A stretch of DNA of 64,000 nt. It comes from Rhizobiaceae bacterium (lineage in GTDB: Bacteria; Pseudomonadota; Alphaproteobacteria; Rhizobiales; Rhizobiaceae). The position numbers and the translations under genes were made by a program. The notes beneath the pieces were generated by a model, which was not told where the DNA came from, did not search any database, and worked only from the letters and a program-made list of their open reading frames with translations. Location of the stretch: assembly GCA_023953775.1 (NCBI GenBank), contig JAMLJD010000001.1, positions 1 through 64,000 of the forward strand, written 5' to 3'. Each line of letters begins with the position of its first letter. The stretch's first letter is position 1. Below, piece after piece: positions 8,993 through 18,417 of this stretch.

Positions 8993-10591
8993 TCATTCGG
9001 CGGTCCTTCTCGCTGCAATCTGGCGCGGATTTTCACGCTGCCGGGCGATCTTGGCATGAGCCGTCACGTCACGCGGCCGTTCGAGCACCAGCGGCTTGCC
9101 CAGGAAAAAGCCCTGCGCGACGCCGATGCCGGTGTTGGCGGCCAGATAGTCGAGCTCGTCTTTGGTTTCGACGCCCTCTGCGACGATGTTTATGCCCAGC
9201 GCGGCGCCGAGCTTGTCGATGGTTTCTATGATGGCCTGGCTGCGGCTGCGGTTGGGAAGGTCGGTGACGAAAACCCGGTCGATCTTCAACTCGTCGGGCG
9301 TGAATTCGGCGAGCGCCGCCAGCGACGAATAGCCGGTCCCGAAATCATCGATCGACACCCGCAGGCCGGCCTCCCGGACCATCGGCAGAACGGTGTTCCG
9401 AAACACGGATGCGGAGAAGAAGGCCTCTTCGGTCACTTCGAGGACGAAGCGATGCGCGGCGCCGCCGCTCGTTATGCGGTGGATGAACTCGCGCATGAAG
9501 ATTTCGTCGCAGGCCTGCTTGGCGACGACGTTCAGGCTGATCGAAGCATGTTCCCCGAAGGTGACGTCGATCTGGTCGATGGAGTCCAGAATTTCATCGA
9601 GAACGCCGTAGGCGATATCGTTGATGATACCCCGGTCCGTGGCAATGCTGACGAAATCGCCGGGCGAGCGCACCATCCCGTCATCGTCATACCAGCGCAA
9701 AAGGACTTCGACGCCGACCAGCTTTCCGGTCGCGATCGCGACCTTGGGTTGATAGGCGCAGCAGAACCGATTGTCCCGCAGCGCCAGGCGCAGCCGTTGT
9801 TCGACCTTCGTCAGATTGTTCGACGCGCCCGAGAGGTGCGGAACGGTGAATTCGACCTGTCCCCGGTTTGCCGACTTGGCCCTGTCGAGGGCGCCCGCCG
9901 CCGCCGCGTGCAGTTCCCGGTACGAGGCTCCGTCGCGCGGAAACAGGCAGGCCCCGCCGGAAACGGAACAGAATATCTCCACGCCGTCGACGTGAAATGG
10001 CGACTTCATGCGTTTGAGGATTTCACCCAGATGGCCCTCGGCCGCGAGCTGATCCGTTCGCGGCATGAAAAGACCAAACACCGCGTCGGAGCCGTATGCC
10101 AGGATCTCCGCTTCGCCGAGGCAGGAGGACAGGCGTTCGGCGATCGCGACAACGAGGCGGTCCGCCGTGTCGACCCCGTAATACTCGTTGATCTTCTGGA
10201 AGCCGTCGAGATCGAGGATCGCGAGCGCGAACGGCTCGGCCGCGCCGGCGTTGATTTCCGCCGCGACGACCTGCGCCAGCATCGTATGGTTCGGCAAGCC
10301 GGTCAGGTCGTCGAACAGCGCGAGCCGGAGCAGCTCCTGCTCACGCTCGCGTTCGGCGGCATTGTCCAGCGTCAGGCGGATATCGAAGCGCTCACCGTCG
10401 ACGACGGACGCGAACGAATACTGGCGAAAGCCTTCCGCGGCGCCATCCCCGTTCGCCGATGACCGCGGCATCCGCGCGTCGCTCCCGTTTGCGAATACGG
10501 CCTTGTCCGACGCCCGCACGATATTCAGCGCGAAAGGCGCATCCCTCAGCACGGCCTCGAGCAATTGCGGTGGGAAGATCCGGGATGACAC
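8993..10591 (-). CDS. Cyclic-di-GMP phosphodiesterase with degenerate GGDEF and intact EAL domain
   Basis: This 532-residue protein has a short N-terminal sensor-like segment (about 1-90), a GGDEF-fold domain whose signature is degenerate (GSDAVF in place of GGDEF, so no cyclase activity is expected) and a C-terminal EAL domain. The EAL domain keeps the expected catalytic set: EVLLR, the DDFGTGYSS loop, the lysine in ELKIDRVF and the AEGVE glutamate, so it should hydrolyse cyclic-di-GMP to pGpG. No transmembrane segment is seen. It lies 67 bases upstream of the diguanylate cyclase gene on the same strand, forming a make-and-break pair. The degenerate domain may serve as a GTP sensor, as in other composite proteins. 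Confidence 0.88.
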   Translation of the reverse strand: MSSRIFPPQLLEAVLRDAPFALNIVRASDKAVFANGSDARMPRSSANGDGAAEGFRQYSFASVVDGERFDIRLTLDNAAEREREQELLRLALFDDLTGLPNHTMLAQVVAAEINAGAAEPFALAILDLDGFQKINEYYGVDTADRLVVAIAERLSSCLGEAEILAYGSDAVFGLFMPRTDQLAAEGHLGEILKRMKSPFHVDGVEIFCSVSGGACLFPRDGASYRELHAAAAGALDRAKSANRGQVEFTVPHLSGASNNLTKVEQRLRLALRDNRFCCAYQPKVAIATGKLVGVEVLLRWYDDDGMVRSPGDFVSIATDRGIINDIAYGVLDEILDSIDQIDVTFGEHASISLNVVAKQACDEIFMREFIHRITSGGAAHRFVLEVTEEAFFSASVFRNTVLPMVREAGLRVSIDDFGTGYSSLAALAEFTPDELKIDRVFVTDLPNRSRSQAIIETIDKLGAALGINIVAEGVETKDELDYLAANTGIGVAQGFFLGKPLVLERPRDVTAHAKIARQRENPRQIAARRTAE

Positions 10592-10628
10592 GTGCGCTTT
10601 CCTGCACTCCGATGCCGCTTAACGCCGG

Positions 10629-12419
10629 CTACCGATTGGCCAGATATTGCTGCCTGACGGCCTCGACGGCGTCGGTGATCCGGTTCTGTCGGGACTCCCC
10701 GTCATGCGTCGGTTGTGTCTCCGCCCCGGTCTCCGGGTCCATCATGCCGGACCCCTCGCCGGCTTTGCCCGCGCCGGCCGAGCGCCAACGCTCGACGACG
10801 GCCGCGAGAAACTCCTTGGGTGTCCGGAACTTCTCCTTTTCGACCAGCGACGAAATCGCTTCGTTGCGCGGAATGCGGTCTGCCGGCAGTTCGGTGAACC
10901 GGAACTGCACCGGCAACGACATGCCCTCGCCGAAGCCGATGACCTCTCCGGTACCCAGCGACGGCACGAAGGCGAGCAGGTTTGCCGCCGCGTCCGAGAC
11001 GGCCGAGCGCAACAGTCTCTGGTCGTGATCGTTGGCCATGCGCATCGCGAACAGCGTGTTGCACTGGGAGATGATTGTCGGGTCCAGCTCGGCCGGCCTC
11101 TGGCTGACGAGGCCGAGATAGACCCCGTATTTGCGCCCCTCCTTGGCGATACGCGCCAGCGCGCGTCGACTAGGCGCAAATCCGGTCGCCCGATCGGCCG
11201 GCGCGAAGCGGTGCGCTTCCTCGCAGACGATCAGCAGCGGCAGGGCGCCGTCGCTCCACATGCCAAGGTCGAAGGCCAGCCGCGACATGACGCAAACGAC
11301 CGCGTCAACGACCTCGGTCGGCAGGCTCGCCAGCTGGAAAACCGTGATCGGCCGCTGGTCGTCACCGCGCCGGAAGAGATCGCCGAGAATGTCGGCCATG
11401 GTATCTCCGCCGACATTCGCGTTGGCGAACATGAACGCATAGCGCGCATCGTTGCGCACCGCTTCGATGCGCTGTGCCAGCCGGTGGTGCGCCATTCTCG
11501 ACGAACGGTTCTCAAGCTTGCCCATCCGGTCGTCTATGAGCGACAACAGGTCCTGGATGAGATAGGGAACGGGCGTGTCGATTGTGAAGGCGAACGACCG
11601 CGTTTCCTGCTTCCTGAGGAGGCTGGAACGATCGTTGCCCGACCTCTGCTGCTGGTACTGGCTCTTGGCCAGCGGAATGAGCTCGGCGAGAATGTCGACT
11701 TCCATCTCGACGGCCGGCCGGCCGCCATAGAACACGTCTGTCAGCTCTTCGAAATTGAACAGCCAGAACGGAAGCTTGAAATTGTCGGCGCACATCGTGC
11801 TCGCCTGGTAGCCGAATGTGCGGCCATACTCGTTATGGCTGTCGAGCAGCAGCACGCGCAGATCGGGCAGCGATCGCGTGACATTTGACAGGATCACCGA
11901 CACGCCGCTGGACTTGCCGACACCTGTCGATCCCAGAACGGCGAAATGCTTGTTGACGAGATTCTCTGGGTCGACCGTCGCCAGAACGGTTTCGTCGTGG
12001 CTCAGATAGCCGATCTGCGACGCCTTCTTGCCCTTGTTGTCGAAGATCACGCGCAGATCGTCGCTGGTGATCAGCCTGGCCTTGTCACCGATGACCGGAT
12101 ACTCGCTCACCCCCCGCCTGAAGGCCGGCCGCTTGTCCGGACCGACGACGATTTCCCCGATCAGATCGATTTCCGCCAGCGCCATCGACCGATGTCCGAC
12201 ATTGGCGTCCGGCGAATCGAGCGATACCTCGGTCACCATTCCGAGAAGCTCGCCTCTCCCGGTTCCGATCGCGACGAACCTCCCGACAGTTGTCCGCCCC
12301 TCTCCCGACGCCGTGCCGGCGACGAGGCTGATCTGGGTTTGGGATCCCCTGACGGAGAGCACTTGACCCACGGAAGAGAAACGATTCCCGGCTTCCGTAT
12401 GACTGTGTTCGCGGTCCAA
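10629..12419 (-). CDS. HerA/DUF87-type hexameric ATPase
   Basis: This 596-residue protein belongs to the FtsK/HerA P-loop translocases. Residues up to about 100 fit a HAS-barrel, then Walker A GSTGVGKS is at 163-170 and Walker B LLIVCEEAH at 395-403, followed by a conserved RKYGVYLGLVSQRPAE segment. HerA proteins form ring motors that move on duplex DNA, usually with the nuclease NurA in repair or with Sir2 or nuclease partners in phage defence. No NurA, Sir2 or recognised nuclease gene is adjacent, so it is an orphan here. The start is TTG at 12419 with AGGGGG about 9 bases upstream. It ends 37 bases before the EAL gene. Confidence 0.85.
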   Translation of the reverse strand: MDREHSHTEAGNRFSSVGQVLSVRGSQTQISLVAGTASGEGRTTVGRFVAIGTGRGELLGMVTEVSLDSPDANVGHRSMALAEIDLIGEIVVGPDKRPAFRRGVSEYPVIGDKARLITSDDLRVIFDNKGKKASQIGYLSHDETVLATVDPENLVNKHFAVLGSTGVGKSSGVSVILSNVTRSLPDLRVLLLDSHNEYGRTFGYQASTMCADNFKLPFWLFNFEELTDVFYGGRPAVEMEVDILAELIPLAKSQYQQQRSGNDRSSLLRKQETRSFAFTIDTPVPYLIQDLLSLIDDRMGKLENRSSRMAHHRLAQRIEAVRNDARYAFMFANANVGGDTMADILGDLFRRGDDQRPITVFQLASLPTEVVDAVVCVMSRLAFDLGMWSDGALPLLIVCEEAHRFAPADRATGFAPSRRALARIAKEGRKYGVYLGLVSQRPAELDPTIISQCNTLFAMRMANDHDQRLLRSAVSDAAANLLAFVPSLGTGEVIGFGEGMSLPVQFRFTELPADRIPRNEAISSLVEKEKFRTPKEFLAAVVERWRSAGAGKAGEGSGMMDPETGAETQPTHDGESRQNRITDAVEAVRQQYLANR

Positions 12420-12509
12420 TGTCGAAACCCCCTGAAATCCTCTCGCGCTGAGCCCGAAGCAGCTAGTTCGTAAATCCCGGATTCGACGCGAACGTCATGA
12501 AAGAAGCCT

Positions 12510-13016
12510 TCAGCCTTCTGGCGATGCGGTTGTCGGTCCAAACCATTCGTCATGGCCGGACGTTGCCGGGGTATTCAGGGCCTTCGAGAGCACATCGGCA
12601 ACGGACGCGACCCAGTACTTGTACACCTGACTTTCCTTGAGCTGCTTGCAGGCTGTGTCGGCGGCGGAAATCCCTACTCCGTGCCGCTTCGTCGGGTCGC
12701 AACGACCATTCTCGATGAGCTCCAGGCTATCGCCATTATACGGCACAGCCGGCCTGCTGCAATTCAGTGGCCCAGGCTGCGCGCCAACTCTGTCCGAAAT
12801 GATGAACGCAACGTTGCGTCTGCCCAAGGCCCGGAGGCCGATCGCCAACGAAGGCGCGCTGTAAATTGGAACTGTCGCCGGGTTTTCGTTCACTCCGGCA
12901 ATCCCCGTCCTCCCGCCTTCCCCGTCGATGGCGATATTTGCCCCGGAAAAATCTCCCGTATTGAAAAATTTGCCCACTGATTGCTCGAAAATATCCCCAT
13001 CGCGAGACGCCAGCAT
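12510..13016 (-). CDS. Hypothetical protein, unrecognised
   Basis: An open frame of 168 codons begins at the ATG at 13016. I do not recognise the protein. It has no signal peptide or membrane segment, contains three cysteines in its central and C-terminal parts (LNCSRP, GRCDPT, DTACKQL), and a hydrophobic core segment RNVAFIISDRVG. Codon choice is looser than in its neighbours, with many A or T third positions, which suggests an acquired or decaying gene. There is no strong ribosome site. It sits 90 bases upstream of the HerA-type ATPase gene on the same strand, so it might be a partner of that ATPase, a remnant of a longer gene, or spurious. Confidence 0.45.
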   Translation of the reverse strand: MLASRDGDIFEQSVGKFFNTGDFSGANIAIDGEGGRTGIAGVNENPATVPIYSAPSLAIGLRALGRRNVAFIISDRVGAQPGPLNCSRPAVPYNGDSLELIENGRCDPTKRHGVGISAADTACKQLKESQVYKYWVASVADVLSKALNTPATSGHDEWFGPTTASPEG

Positions 13017-13162
13017 ATCCCGCGCGGATCAACCTTTTCTTACCGGAGACGCCGAAGAAGCCGTTGAATTCAATTAAAAAATTTCATCAGGATGAGATTT
13101 TCTCATCGACTTGCGGCAGCAGGCGCAACAGAACAGGGACCCGCTGCAGTCATGCGGGGCAT

Positions 13163-14167
13163 TTACTGCCGGATCCGGCCTCCACCTGCGTCGAACGCCA
13201 ACACGCACTGCGGGTCGAACCGCAGGAAGACCGTGCTCGACGGCTCGATCCGATGTTCGCCGAAAGCCCGCACGACAACGAGGCCGGCCTCGCCGCATTC
13301 CACATAGATCACGGTATCGGCGCCGAGGTGCTCGACATGCGCGACGCGCCCCTCGAGGTCGCCGCCCTCGGCCGCCAGCGCGATATGCTCGGGCCGAATG
13401 CCGAGCGTGTGGACGCCCGGCCGTCCCGCCAGGTCGCCGGACATGAAGTTCATCTTCGGCGAGCCGATGAACCCGGCGACGAACATGTTGGCCGGATCAT
13501 TGTACAGCTCCATCGGCGAGCCGACCTGCTGGATTACGCCACCGTCCAGAACGACGATGCGGTCGGCCAGCGTCATCGCCTCGACCTGATCGTGGGTGAC
13601 GTAGACCATCGTCGCCTTCAGCTGGTCGTGCAGCCGCGCGATCTCCAGCCGGGTCTGCGCCCGCAATGCCGCGTCGAGATTCGACAATGGCTCGTCAAAA
13701 AGGAACAGCTCGGGCTCGCGCACGATGGCGCGGCCGATCGCGACACGCTGGCGCTGCCCGCCTGACAGTTCGGCCGGCCTGCGATCGACGAGCGCGTCGA
13801 GCGACAGCATGGCGGTCGCCTTGTCGACGCGCTGTGCGATCTCGGTCTTCGGCATGCCCGCCTGCTTGAGCCCCAGCCCCATATTGTCGCGCACGTTGAG
13901 ATGCGGATAGAGCGCATAGGTCTGGAACACCATCGCGATGCCGCGCCTTGCGGGCGGAACCGTATTGACCACACGGTCGTTGATGCGGACTGCGCCCGAC
14001 GTCGCCTCTTCCAGCCCCGCGACGATCCGCAGAAGCGTCGACTTTCCGCAACCGGACGGGCCGACGAAGACGACGAACTCGCCTTCCGCCACCTCGAGAT
14101 TGATTCCCTTGAGCACGTCGACCGAACCGAACGACTTGCGCACATTGTCGAGTGTGAGCGATCCCAA
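13163..14167 (-). CDS. Sugar ABC transporter ATP-binding protein (UgpC/MsmK family)
   Basis: The 334-residue protein is a CUT1-type ABC ATPase energising sugar import. Walker [10 protein letters not shown], signature [15 protein letters not shown], Walker [14 protein letters not shown] and the H-loop histidine in YVTHDQ are intact, and a C-terminal TOBE-like domain with GIRPEHIAL follows. The start appears to be TTG at 14167 with a GGGGG tract 8-12 bases upstream, in the short gap after the oxidoreductase gene. It is the last gene of the leftward amino-sugar uptake operon with MurQ, binding protein, two permeases and an oxidoreductase. Confidence 0.92.
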   Translation of the reverse strand: MGSLTLDNVRKSFGSVDVLKGINLEVAEGEFVVFVGPSGCGKSTLLRIVAGLEEATSGAVRINDRVVNTVPPARRGIAMVFQTYALYPHLNVRDNMGLGLKQAGMPKTEIAQRVDKATAMLSLDALVDRRPAELSGGQRQRVAIGRAIVREPELFLFDEPLSNLDAALRAQTRLEIARLHDQLKATMVYVTHDQVEAMTLADRIVVLDGGVIQQVGSPMELYNDPANMFVAGFIGSPKMNFMSGDLAGRPGVHTLGIRPEHIALAAEGGDLEGRVAHVEHLGADTVIYVECGEAGLVVVRAFGEHRIEPSSTVFLRFDPQCVLAFDAGGGRIRQ

Positions 14168-14179
14168 TGATCCGGCCCC

Positions 14180-15244
14180 CTAGAGCGTGATTTCGCGACC
14201 GGTCCGCACGCTTTCATCGGCGGCCAGACAGATGCGCAGAGATTGGATGGCGTCGACCATGTGGCGCGACAGGTCGATGTCCTCGCGGATGGCCTTGAGC
14301 ATGAAGGCCTGCTCGCGGGCGCAAAGCTCGTCATGGCCCGGCTCGTCGGTCATCGACAGGTTGGCATCCTCGCGAACGAATTGCCCGTCGGGACCGGTCT
14401 CGGCCGAGTGCACCCGCAGGAGCTGCGTCTTGGTGTGCGTGTCGTGGTCGTCCGACTTCGCGTCCTCGCTCATCACGATCGACACGCAGCCATTCGGCGA
14501 CACCACATCCTTCACGAAGAACGCCGTCTCCGACATCATCGGCCCCCACCCGGCCTCGTACCAGCCGAGAGAGCCGTCGTCGAAGATCACCTGGAAGTGG
14601 CCGTAATTGTACATGTCGGGCGCGATGTCGCCGGCAAGCCGAAGTCCCATGCCCCGCACCTTGACCGGCTTCGCGTCGGTGATCTGGCACATGACGTCGA
14701 CATAGTGGACGCCGCAGTCGACGATCGGCGGCGTGGTGTCCATCAGGCGGCGGTGGGTTTCCCAGGTCCGCCCGCTCGACTGCTGGTTGAGGTTCATGCG
14801 GAACACGTAAGGCCCGCCAAGCCCGCGCGCCTCCTCGATCAGCCTGATCCACGACGGGTGATGCCGCAGGATGTAGCCGACGACGAGCTTGCGGCCATTG
14901 GCCTTTGCACACGCGACGACCCGCTCGGCGTCCTCGACCGTCGTGGCGAGCGGCTTCTCGACGAAGACATGAGCGCCAGCTTCCATCGCCCGCACGGCGT
15001 AGTCCGCGTGGCTGTCGGAATAGGTGTTGATGGAGCACAGGTCCGGTTTCAGCTCGGCCAGCGCTTCATCGAATGACGGCAGGATGTCGTAGCCTTGGAG
15101 GCTTTCCGGCAGCGCGGGCCGCGAACGATTGACCAGTCCGGCGATCACGTAGCCGGGATTGGCCTCGTATGCCTTGGCATGGCTCAGCCCCATGTTGCCG
15201 AGCCCCGCGACAAGAACCCGAACCGGCGATTGATCTGACGTCAT
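14180..15244 (-). CDS. Gfo/Idh/MocA family NAD(P)-dependent oxidoreductase
   Basis: The 354-residue product has an N-terminal Rossmann fold starting VLVAGLGNMGLSHAKAYEA and the family's EKP motif (VEKPLATTVEDAE) that places the catalytic lysine, followed by a C-terminal sugar-binding domain. Members oxidise or reduce sugars, inositols and related compounds, and some (GH109) use bound NAD to hydrolyse N-acetylhexosaminides. Its ATG overlaps the permease stop by four bases. Inside an amino-sugar uptake operon the substrate is probably an amino sugar, a lactyl-ether sugar or a disaccharide, but it is not identifiable from sequence. Confidence 0.88.
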   Translation of the reverse strand: MTSDQSPVRVLVAGLGNMGLSHAKAYEANPGYVIAGLVNRSRPALPESLQGYDILPSFDEALAELKPDLCSINTYSDSHADYAVRAMEAGAHVFVEKPLATTVEDAERVVACAKANGRKLVVGYILRHHPSWIRLIEEARGLGGPYVFRMNLNQQSSGRTWETHRRLMDTTPPIVDCGVHYVDVMCQITDAKPVKVRGMGLRLAGDIAPDMYNYGHFQVIFDDGSLGWYEAGWGPMMSETAFFVKDVVSPNGCVSIVMSEDAKSDDHDTHTKTQLLRVHSAETGPDGQFVREDANLSMTDEPGHDELCAREQAFMLKAIREDIDLSRHMVDAIQSLRICLAADESVRTGREITL

Positions 15245-16080
15245 TTGACGGCTCCCGCTGTGATTCCGCGGATGAGCTGCCGCGAGAATGCGATGTAGAG
15301 GACGAGGACCGGCAGGATCGCCAGTGACAGCGCCGCCAGAACCGCATTCCAGTTGGTGACGAACTGCCCGATGAAGACCTGCGCACCCAGCGTCACCGTC
15401 TTCGTGTCCTCGGCCGGCGCCAGGATCAGCGGAAACCACAGATCGTTCCAGATCGGGATCATGGTGAAGACGCCGACGGTCGCCATGGCTGGGCGCACGA
15501 GCGGCAACACGAGGCGAAAGAAGATCCGGTACTCCGATAGCCCATCGATGCGCCCCGCGTCCTTCAGGTCTTTGGAGACCTGCTGCATGAATTCCGTCAG
15601 GATGAAGACCGCCAGCGGAAGCCCCTGCGCGGTGTAGACGAGGATCAGGGCCGTCAGCGTGTTGACGAGGCCGCTCGCGACCATGAGCTGCAGGATGGCG
15701 ACCGTGCCGAGGCGGATCGGGATCATGATGCCGAGCGCCAAATAGAGGCCCATCAACGTATTGCCGCGAAAGCGGTATTCGGACAGCGCGAAGGCGGCCA
15801 TAGCGCCGAACAGCAGCACGCATGCCAGCGAGGCGACGGTGACGATCAGGCTGTTCTGGAAATAGAGGATGAAGTCGCCCTGCGCCCAGACCGTCTGGTA
15901 GCCGACCAGCGAAAAGGTTTCCTCGTCCGGCAGCGACAGGGGTGAGCGGAAGATCGCATTGCGGGTCTTGAGCGAGTTGACGACGATCACCAGCACCGGA
16001 AACAGCGCGATGATCGTGTAGGCGATCAGGATCGCGTGGGCGGCGACGGAGCGGGCGGGCGAGTGTCTGGTCGTGGCCAT
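15241..16080 (-). CDS. Carbohydrate ABC transporter permease (MalG type)
   Basis: The 279-residue inner-membrane protein has the six-helix pattern of CUT1 permeases and the EAA loop that docks with the ATPase (KDAGRIDGLSEYRIFFRLVLP). I chose the ATG at 16080, preceded by TGAGG that includes the stop of the upstream permease gene; an in-frame start at 16140 would run inside that gene. It pairs with the MalF-type permease just upstream. Confidence 0.92.
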   Translation of the reverse strand: MATTRHSPARSVAAHAILIAYTIIALFPVLVIVVNSLKTRNAIFRSPLSLPDEETFSLVGYQTVWAQGDFILYFQNSLIVTVASLACVLLFGAMAAFALSEYRFRGNTLMGLYLALGIMIPIRLGTVAILQLMVASGLVNTLTALILVYTAQGLPLAVFILTEFMQQVSKDLKDAGRIDGLSEYRIFFRLVLPLVRPAMATVGVFTMIPIWNDLWFPLILAPAEDTKTVTLGAQVFIGQFVTNWNAVLAALSLAILPVLVLYIAFSRQLIRGITAGAVK

Positions 16081-16088
16081 GGCCGGCC

Positions 16089-17018
16089 TCAGAACTGGTA
16101 GCGGCGCAGGCGCCGCTGGATGACGAAGAGATAGAAACACACCCCCGCGAGGATGATCAGGAACATGATCGAGGCGATTGTCGAGCCCATGTTCGGGTCG
16201 CCGATCTGGAGCTGGAAACCGAAGAAGGTCCGGTAGAGGAACGTCCCGAGAATGTCCGTGGCGAAGTTCGGGCCCGCGAGCGCGCCCTGCGCCGAATAGA
16301 TCAGGTCAAACGCGTTGAAATTGGCGACGAAGGTCAGCACGGAGATGATGCCGATCGATGGCAGGATCAGCGGCAGCTTGACCTTCCAGAACTGCGACAT
16401 GCCGGTGATGCCGTCGCATTCCGCCGCCTCGATGATCTCGTCGGGGATCGTCAGCAATGCCGCATAGATCAGCATCATCGGTATGCCGACGAACTGCCAC
16501 ACCGAGATCAGGCTCAGCGTCGTCAGCGCGTATTCCTCCTTGCCGAGCCACGGCGCGAACAGGACCTTGAGCCCGACCGCGTCGAGCAGGCTGGGCGCGA
16601 CCCCCCATATGGGCGACAGGATCAGCTTCCAGCCGAAACCGACGATGACGAATGAGAGGATCGTCGGGATGAAGATCGCCGTGCGGTAGAAGGCTGCGAG
16701 CCTCAGCCTGGGGCTGGACAGGATCGCGGCGAGCAGGATGCCGATCGGATTCTGCACCAGCATGTGAACGACGAAGAACCACATATTGTTGCCCAGCGCA
16801 TTCCAGAACGAGGCCGACCAGCGCGGATCGAGGAGCAGCGTCCGGAAATTGTCGAGGCCGACGAACACCGCTTCCCTGTCGATCTGGCGAAAGAACGAAA
16901 GCTGCAGCGTCCCGAACAGCGGCAGGATCATGATCGTCGTGTAGACGATCACCGCAGGCGCCAGGAAAACCGCGATGTGCCAGCGCACCGGGTGCTTCTC
17001 GGTTTGGGGAGTGGACAT
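16089..17018 (-). CDS. Carbohydrate ABC transporter permease (MalF type)
   Basis: The 309-residue membrane protein has six predicted helices and an EAA loop (IIEAAECDGITGMSQFWKVKLP), marking it as the partner permease of a CUT1 sugar importer. The start ATG at 17018 reads MSTPQTEKHPVRW before the first helix; GAGGG lies upstream. It follows the binding-protein gene after a 115-base gap holding a strong stem-loop. Confidence 0.92.
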   Translation of the reverse strand: MSTPQTEKHPVRWHIAVFLAPAVIVYTTIMILPLFGTLQLSFFRQIDREAVFVGLDNFRTLLLDPRWSASFWNALGNNMWFFVVHMLVQNPIGILLAAILSSPRLRLAAFYRTAIFIPTILSFVIVGFGWKLILSPIWGVAPSLLDAVGLKVLFAPWLGKEEYALTTLSLISVWQFVGIPMMLIYAALLTIPDEIIEAAECDGITGMSQFWKVKLPLILPSIGIISVLTFVANFNAFDLIYSAQGALAGPNFATDILGTFLYRTFFGFQLQIGDPNMGSTIASIMFLIILAGVCFYLFVIQRRLRRYQF

Positions 17019-17087
17019 GGGTCCCTCACATTTGCGCCGCGGGATCGGAATGTGACGGCTCGACGCCCCTGTCGGCCGTGCAATTAT

Positions 17088-17113
17088 CCCGCGCCGGCGG
17101 TTGCCGGCGCGGG
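17088..17113 (-). other. GC-rich stem-loop between binding-protein and permease genes
   Basis: An 11-base perfect inverted repeat (CCCGCGCCGGC and its complement) around a four-base loop follows the binding-protein stop by 20 bases. No T-run follows on the minus strand, so it is more likely an mRNA-stabilising or partial-termination element that raises binding protein over permease, as in malE-malF, than a full terminator. Confidence 0.65.
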
Positions 17114-17133
17114 AGTGTCCCCGTGATCGAGCC

Positions 17134-18393
17134 TTACTTCTGCGGCTCGTACCAGCTCGCCAGGCCGTCCTGCAGCCGCTTGGCGGCATCCTCGGGCGAC
17201 TCGGTGCCGCGGATGACGTTGGCGGATGCGTTCCAGGTCTCGTTCTCGAGGTTCGGCGTGCCGCGCGACAGGATCTGGTAGGTCGAGCGGATCGTCGGCT
17301 CGCACTTCTGCCGCCAGGAGATGAACTCCTGTGCAAGCGGGTCCTCGAGCGTCACCGGCTCGCTCGACAGCGGGAAGAAGCCCGGCAGCGCGTTGGCATA
17401 GAGCGTCGCGAATTCCGGCGATGCGACCCAGTTGAGGAAGGTGCGCGTTTCGTCGGGATGCGACGTCTTGGCGTTCATGCCGATGGCGATGTCCGTGTGG
17501 TCGGAGATATAGCAGGGGTCGCCCGCGGCCTTCACCGGCGGAATGAACGCGCCCATCTCGAAATCGGCCTGGGTGTTGAAGCCGGAGATCTCCCACGAAC
17601 CCGCCGGATAGACCGCCGCGCGGCCCAGCGTGAACAGGTTCTGGCTGTCGGGATAGGTCTGCGCCTCGAAGCCGTCGCCCAGATAGTCCTTCCACTTGGC
17701 AAGCGTGCGATACGGCGCCACCCACTGGTCGTCGGTCAGCTTCTGCGTGCCGGCGATTAGCGCCTTGCGGCCCTCTTCGCCCTTCCAGTAGTTCGGGCCG
17801 ATATTCTGGTAGCCCATGGTCGCGGCTTCCCACTGGTCGTTGGTGCCCATCGCCATCGGGATGTAGTTGCCGTCCTCCTTGATCTTGTCGAGGGCGGCGA
17901 AGAACTCGTCCTCCGTCTGCGGCACAGCGATGCCGAGCGATTCGAAGGCGGCCTTGTTGTAGATGAAGCCGTGAATGACCGAGGCCATCGGAACGCAGAA
18001 CGGATTGGCGCCGTCGTCGGTGATCCAGGCCGACTTGGCCACGTCGGAGAAGTTCTTGATGCCTTCGAGATCGGCGAGCGACGCGAGGTAGCCCTTGTCG
18101 TAGAGCGCCAGCGAGGCGTCGAACGGGCGGCAGGTGATCAAATCGCCCGCGGACCCCGCTTCCAGCTTGGAATTGAGCACGGCGTTGTATTCTGCCGGAG
18201 CCGAGGGGGTGAACTTGACCTTGATGCCCGGATGCTTGGCCTCGAATGCGGGAATGATCGTGTCCTGCCAGATCGACAGGTCGTCGTTTCGCCAGCTTTC
18301 CACGGTCAGCGTCACGTCTTCGGCATGGGCCATGCTGGCCGACGACAGCAGCGTCGCCGAAAGCAGCAATGTCTTCATGTGTTTGGCAGTCAT
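17134..18393 (-). CDS. Extracellular sugar-binding protein of ABC importer
   Basis: The 419-residue product starts with a signal peptide (LLLSATLLSSASMAHA, cleavage probably after AHA) and continues as a CUT1 family solute-binding protein (SBP_bac_1) with LTVESWRNDDLSIWQD at the mature start and an IPPVKAAG ligand-lobe segment. It captures the sugar in the periplasm for the two permeases and ATPase downstream. GGGAGAA lies before the ATG at 18393. The neighbouring MurQ, kinase and NagA genes suggest an N-acetylated amino sugar as ligand. Confidence 0.92.
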   Translation of the reverse strand: MTAKHMKTLLLSATLLSSASMAHAEDVTLTVESWRNDDLSIWQDTIIPAFEAKHPGIKVKFTPSAPAEYNAVLNSKLEAGSAGDLITCRPFDASLALYDKGYLASLADLEGIKNFSDVAKSAWITDDGANPFCVPMASVIHGFIYNKAAFESLGIAVPQTEDEFFAALDKIKEDGNYIPMAMGTNDQWEAATMGYQNIGPNYWKGEEGRKALIAGTQKLTDDQWVAPYRTLAKWKDYLGDGFEAQTYPDSQNLFTLGRAAVYPAGSWEISGFNTQADFEMGAFIPPVKAAGDPCYISDHTDIAIGMNAKTSHPDETRTFLNWVASPEFATLYANALPGFFPLSSEPVTLEDPLAQEFISWRQKCEPTIRSTYQILSRGTPNLENETWNASANVIRGTESPEDAAKRLQDGLASWYEPQK

Positions 18394-18417
18394 CTGGTTC
18401 TCCCTCTGTTGCGCCCT

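Noticed and set aside
13091-13107. GATGAGA-TTT-TCTCATC hairpin
   Set aside because: It is a short perfect inverted repeat in an AT-rich gap, without a T-run and with no nearby start it would obviously control; too weak to call.
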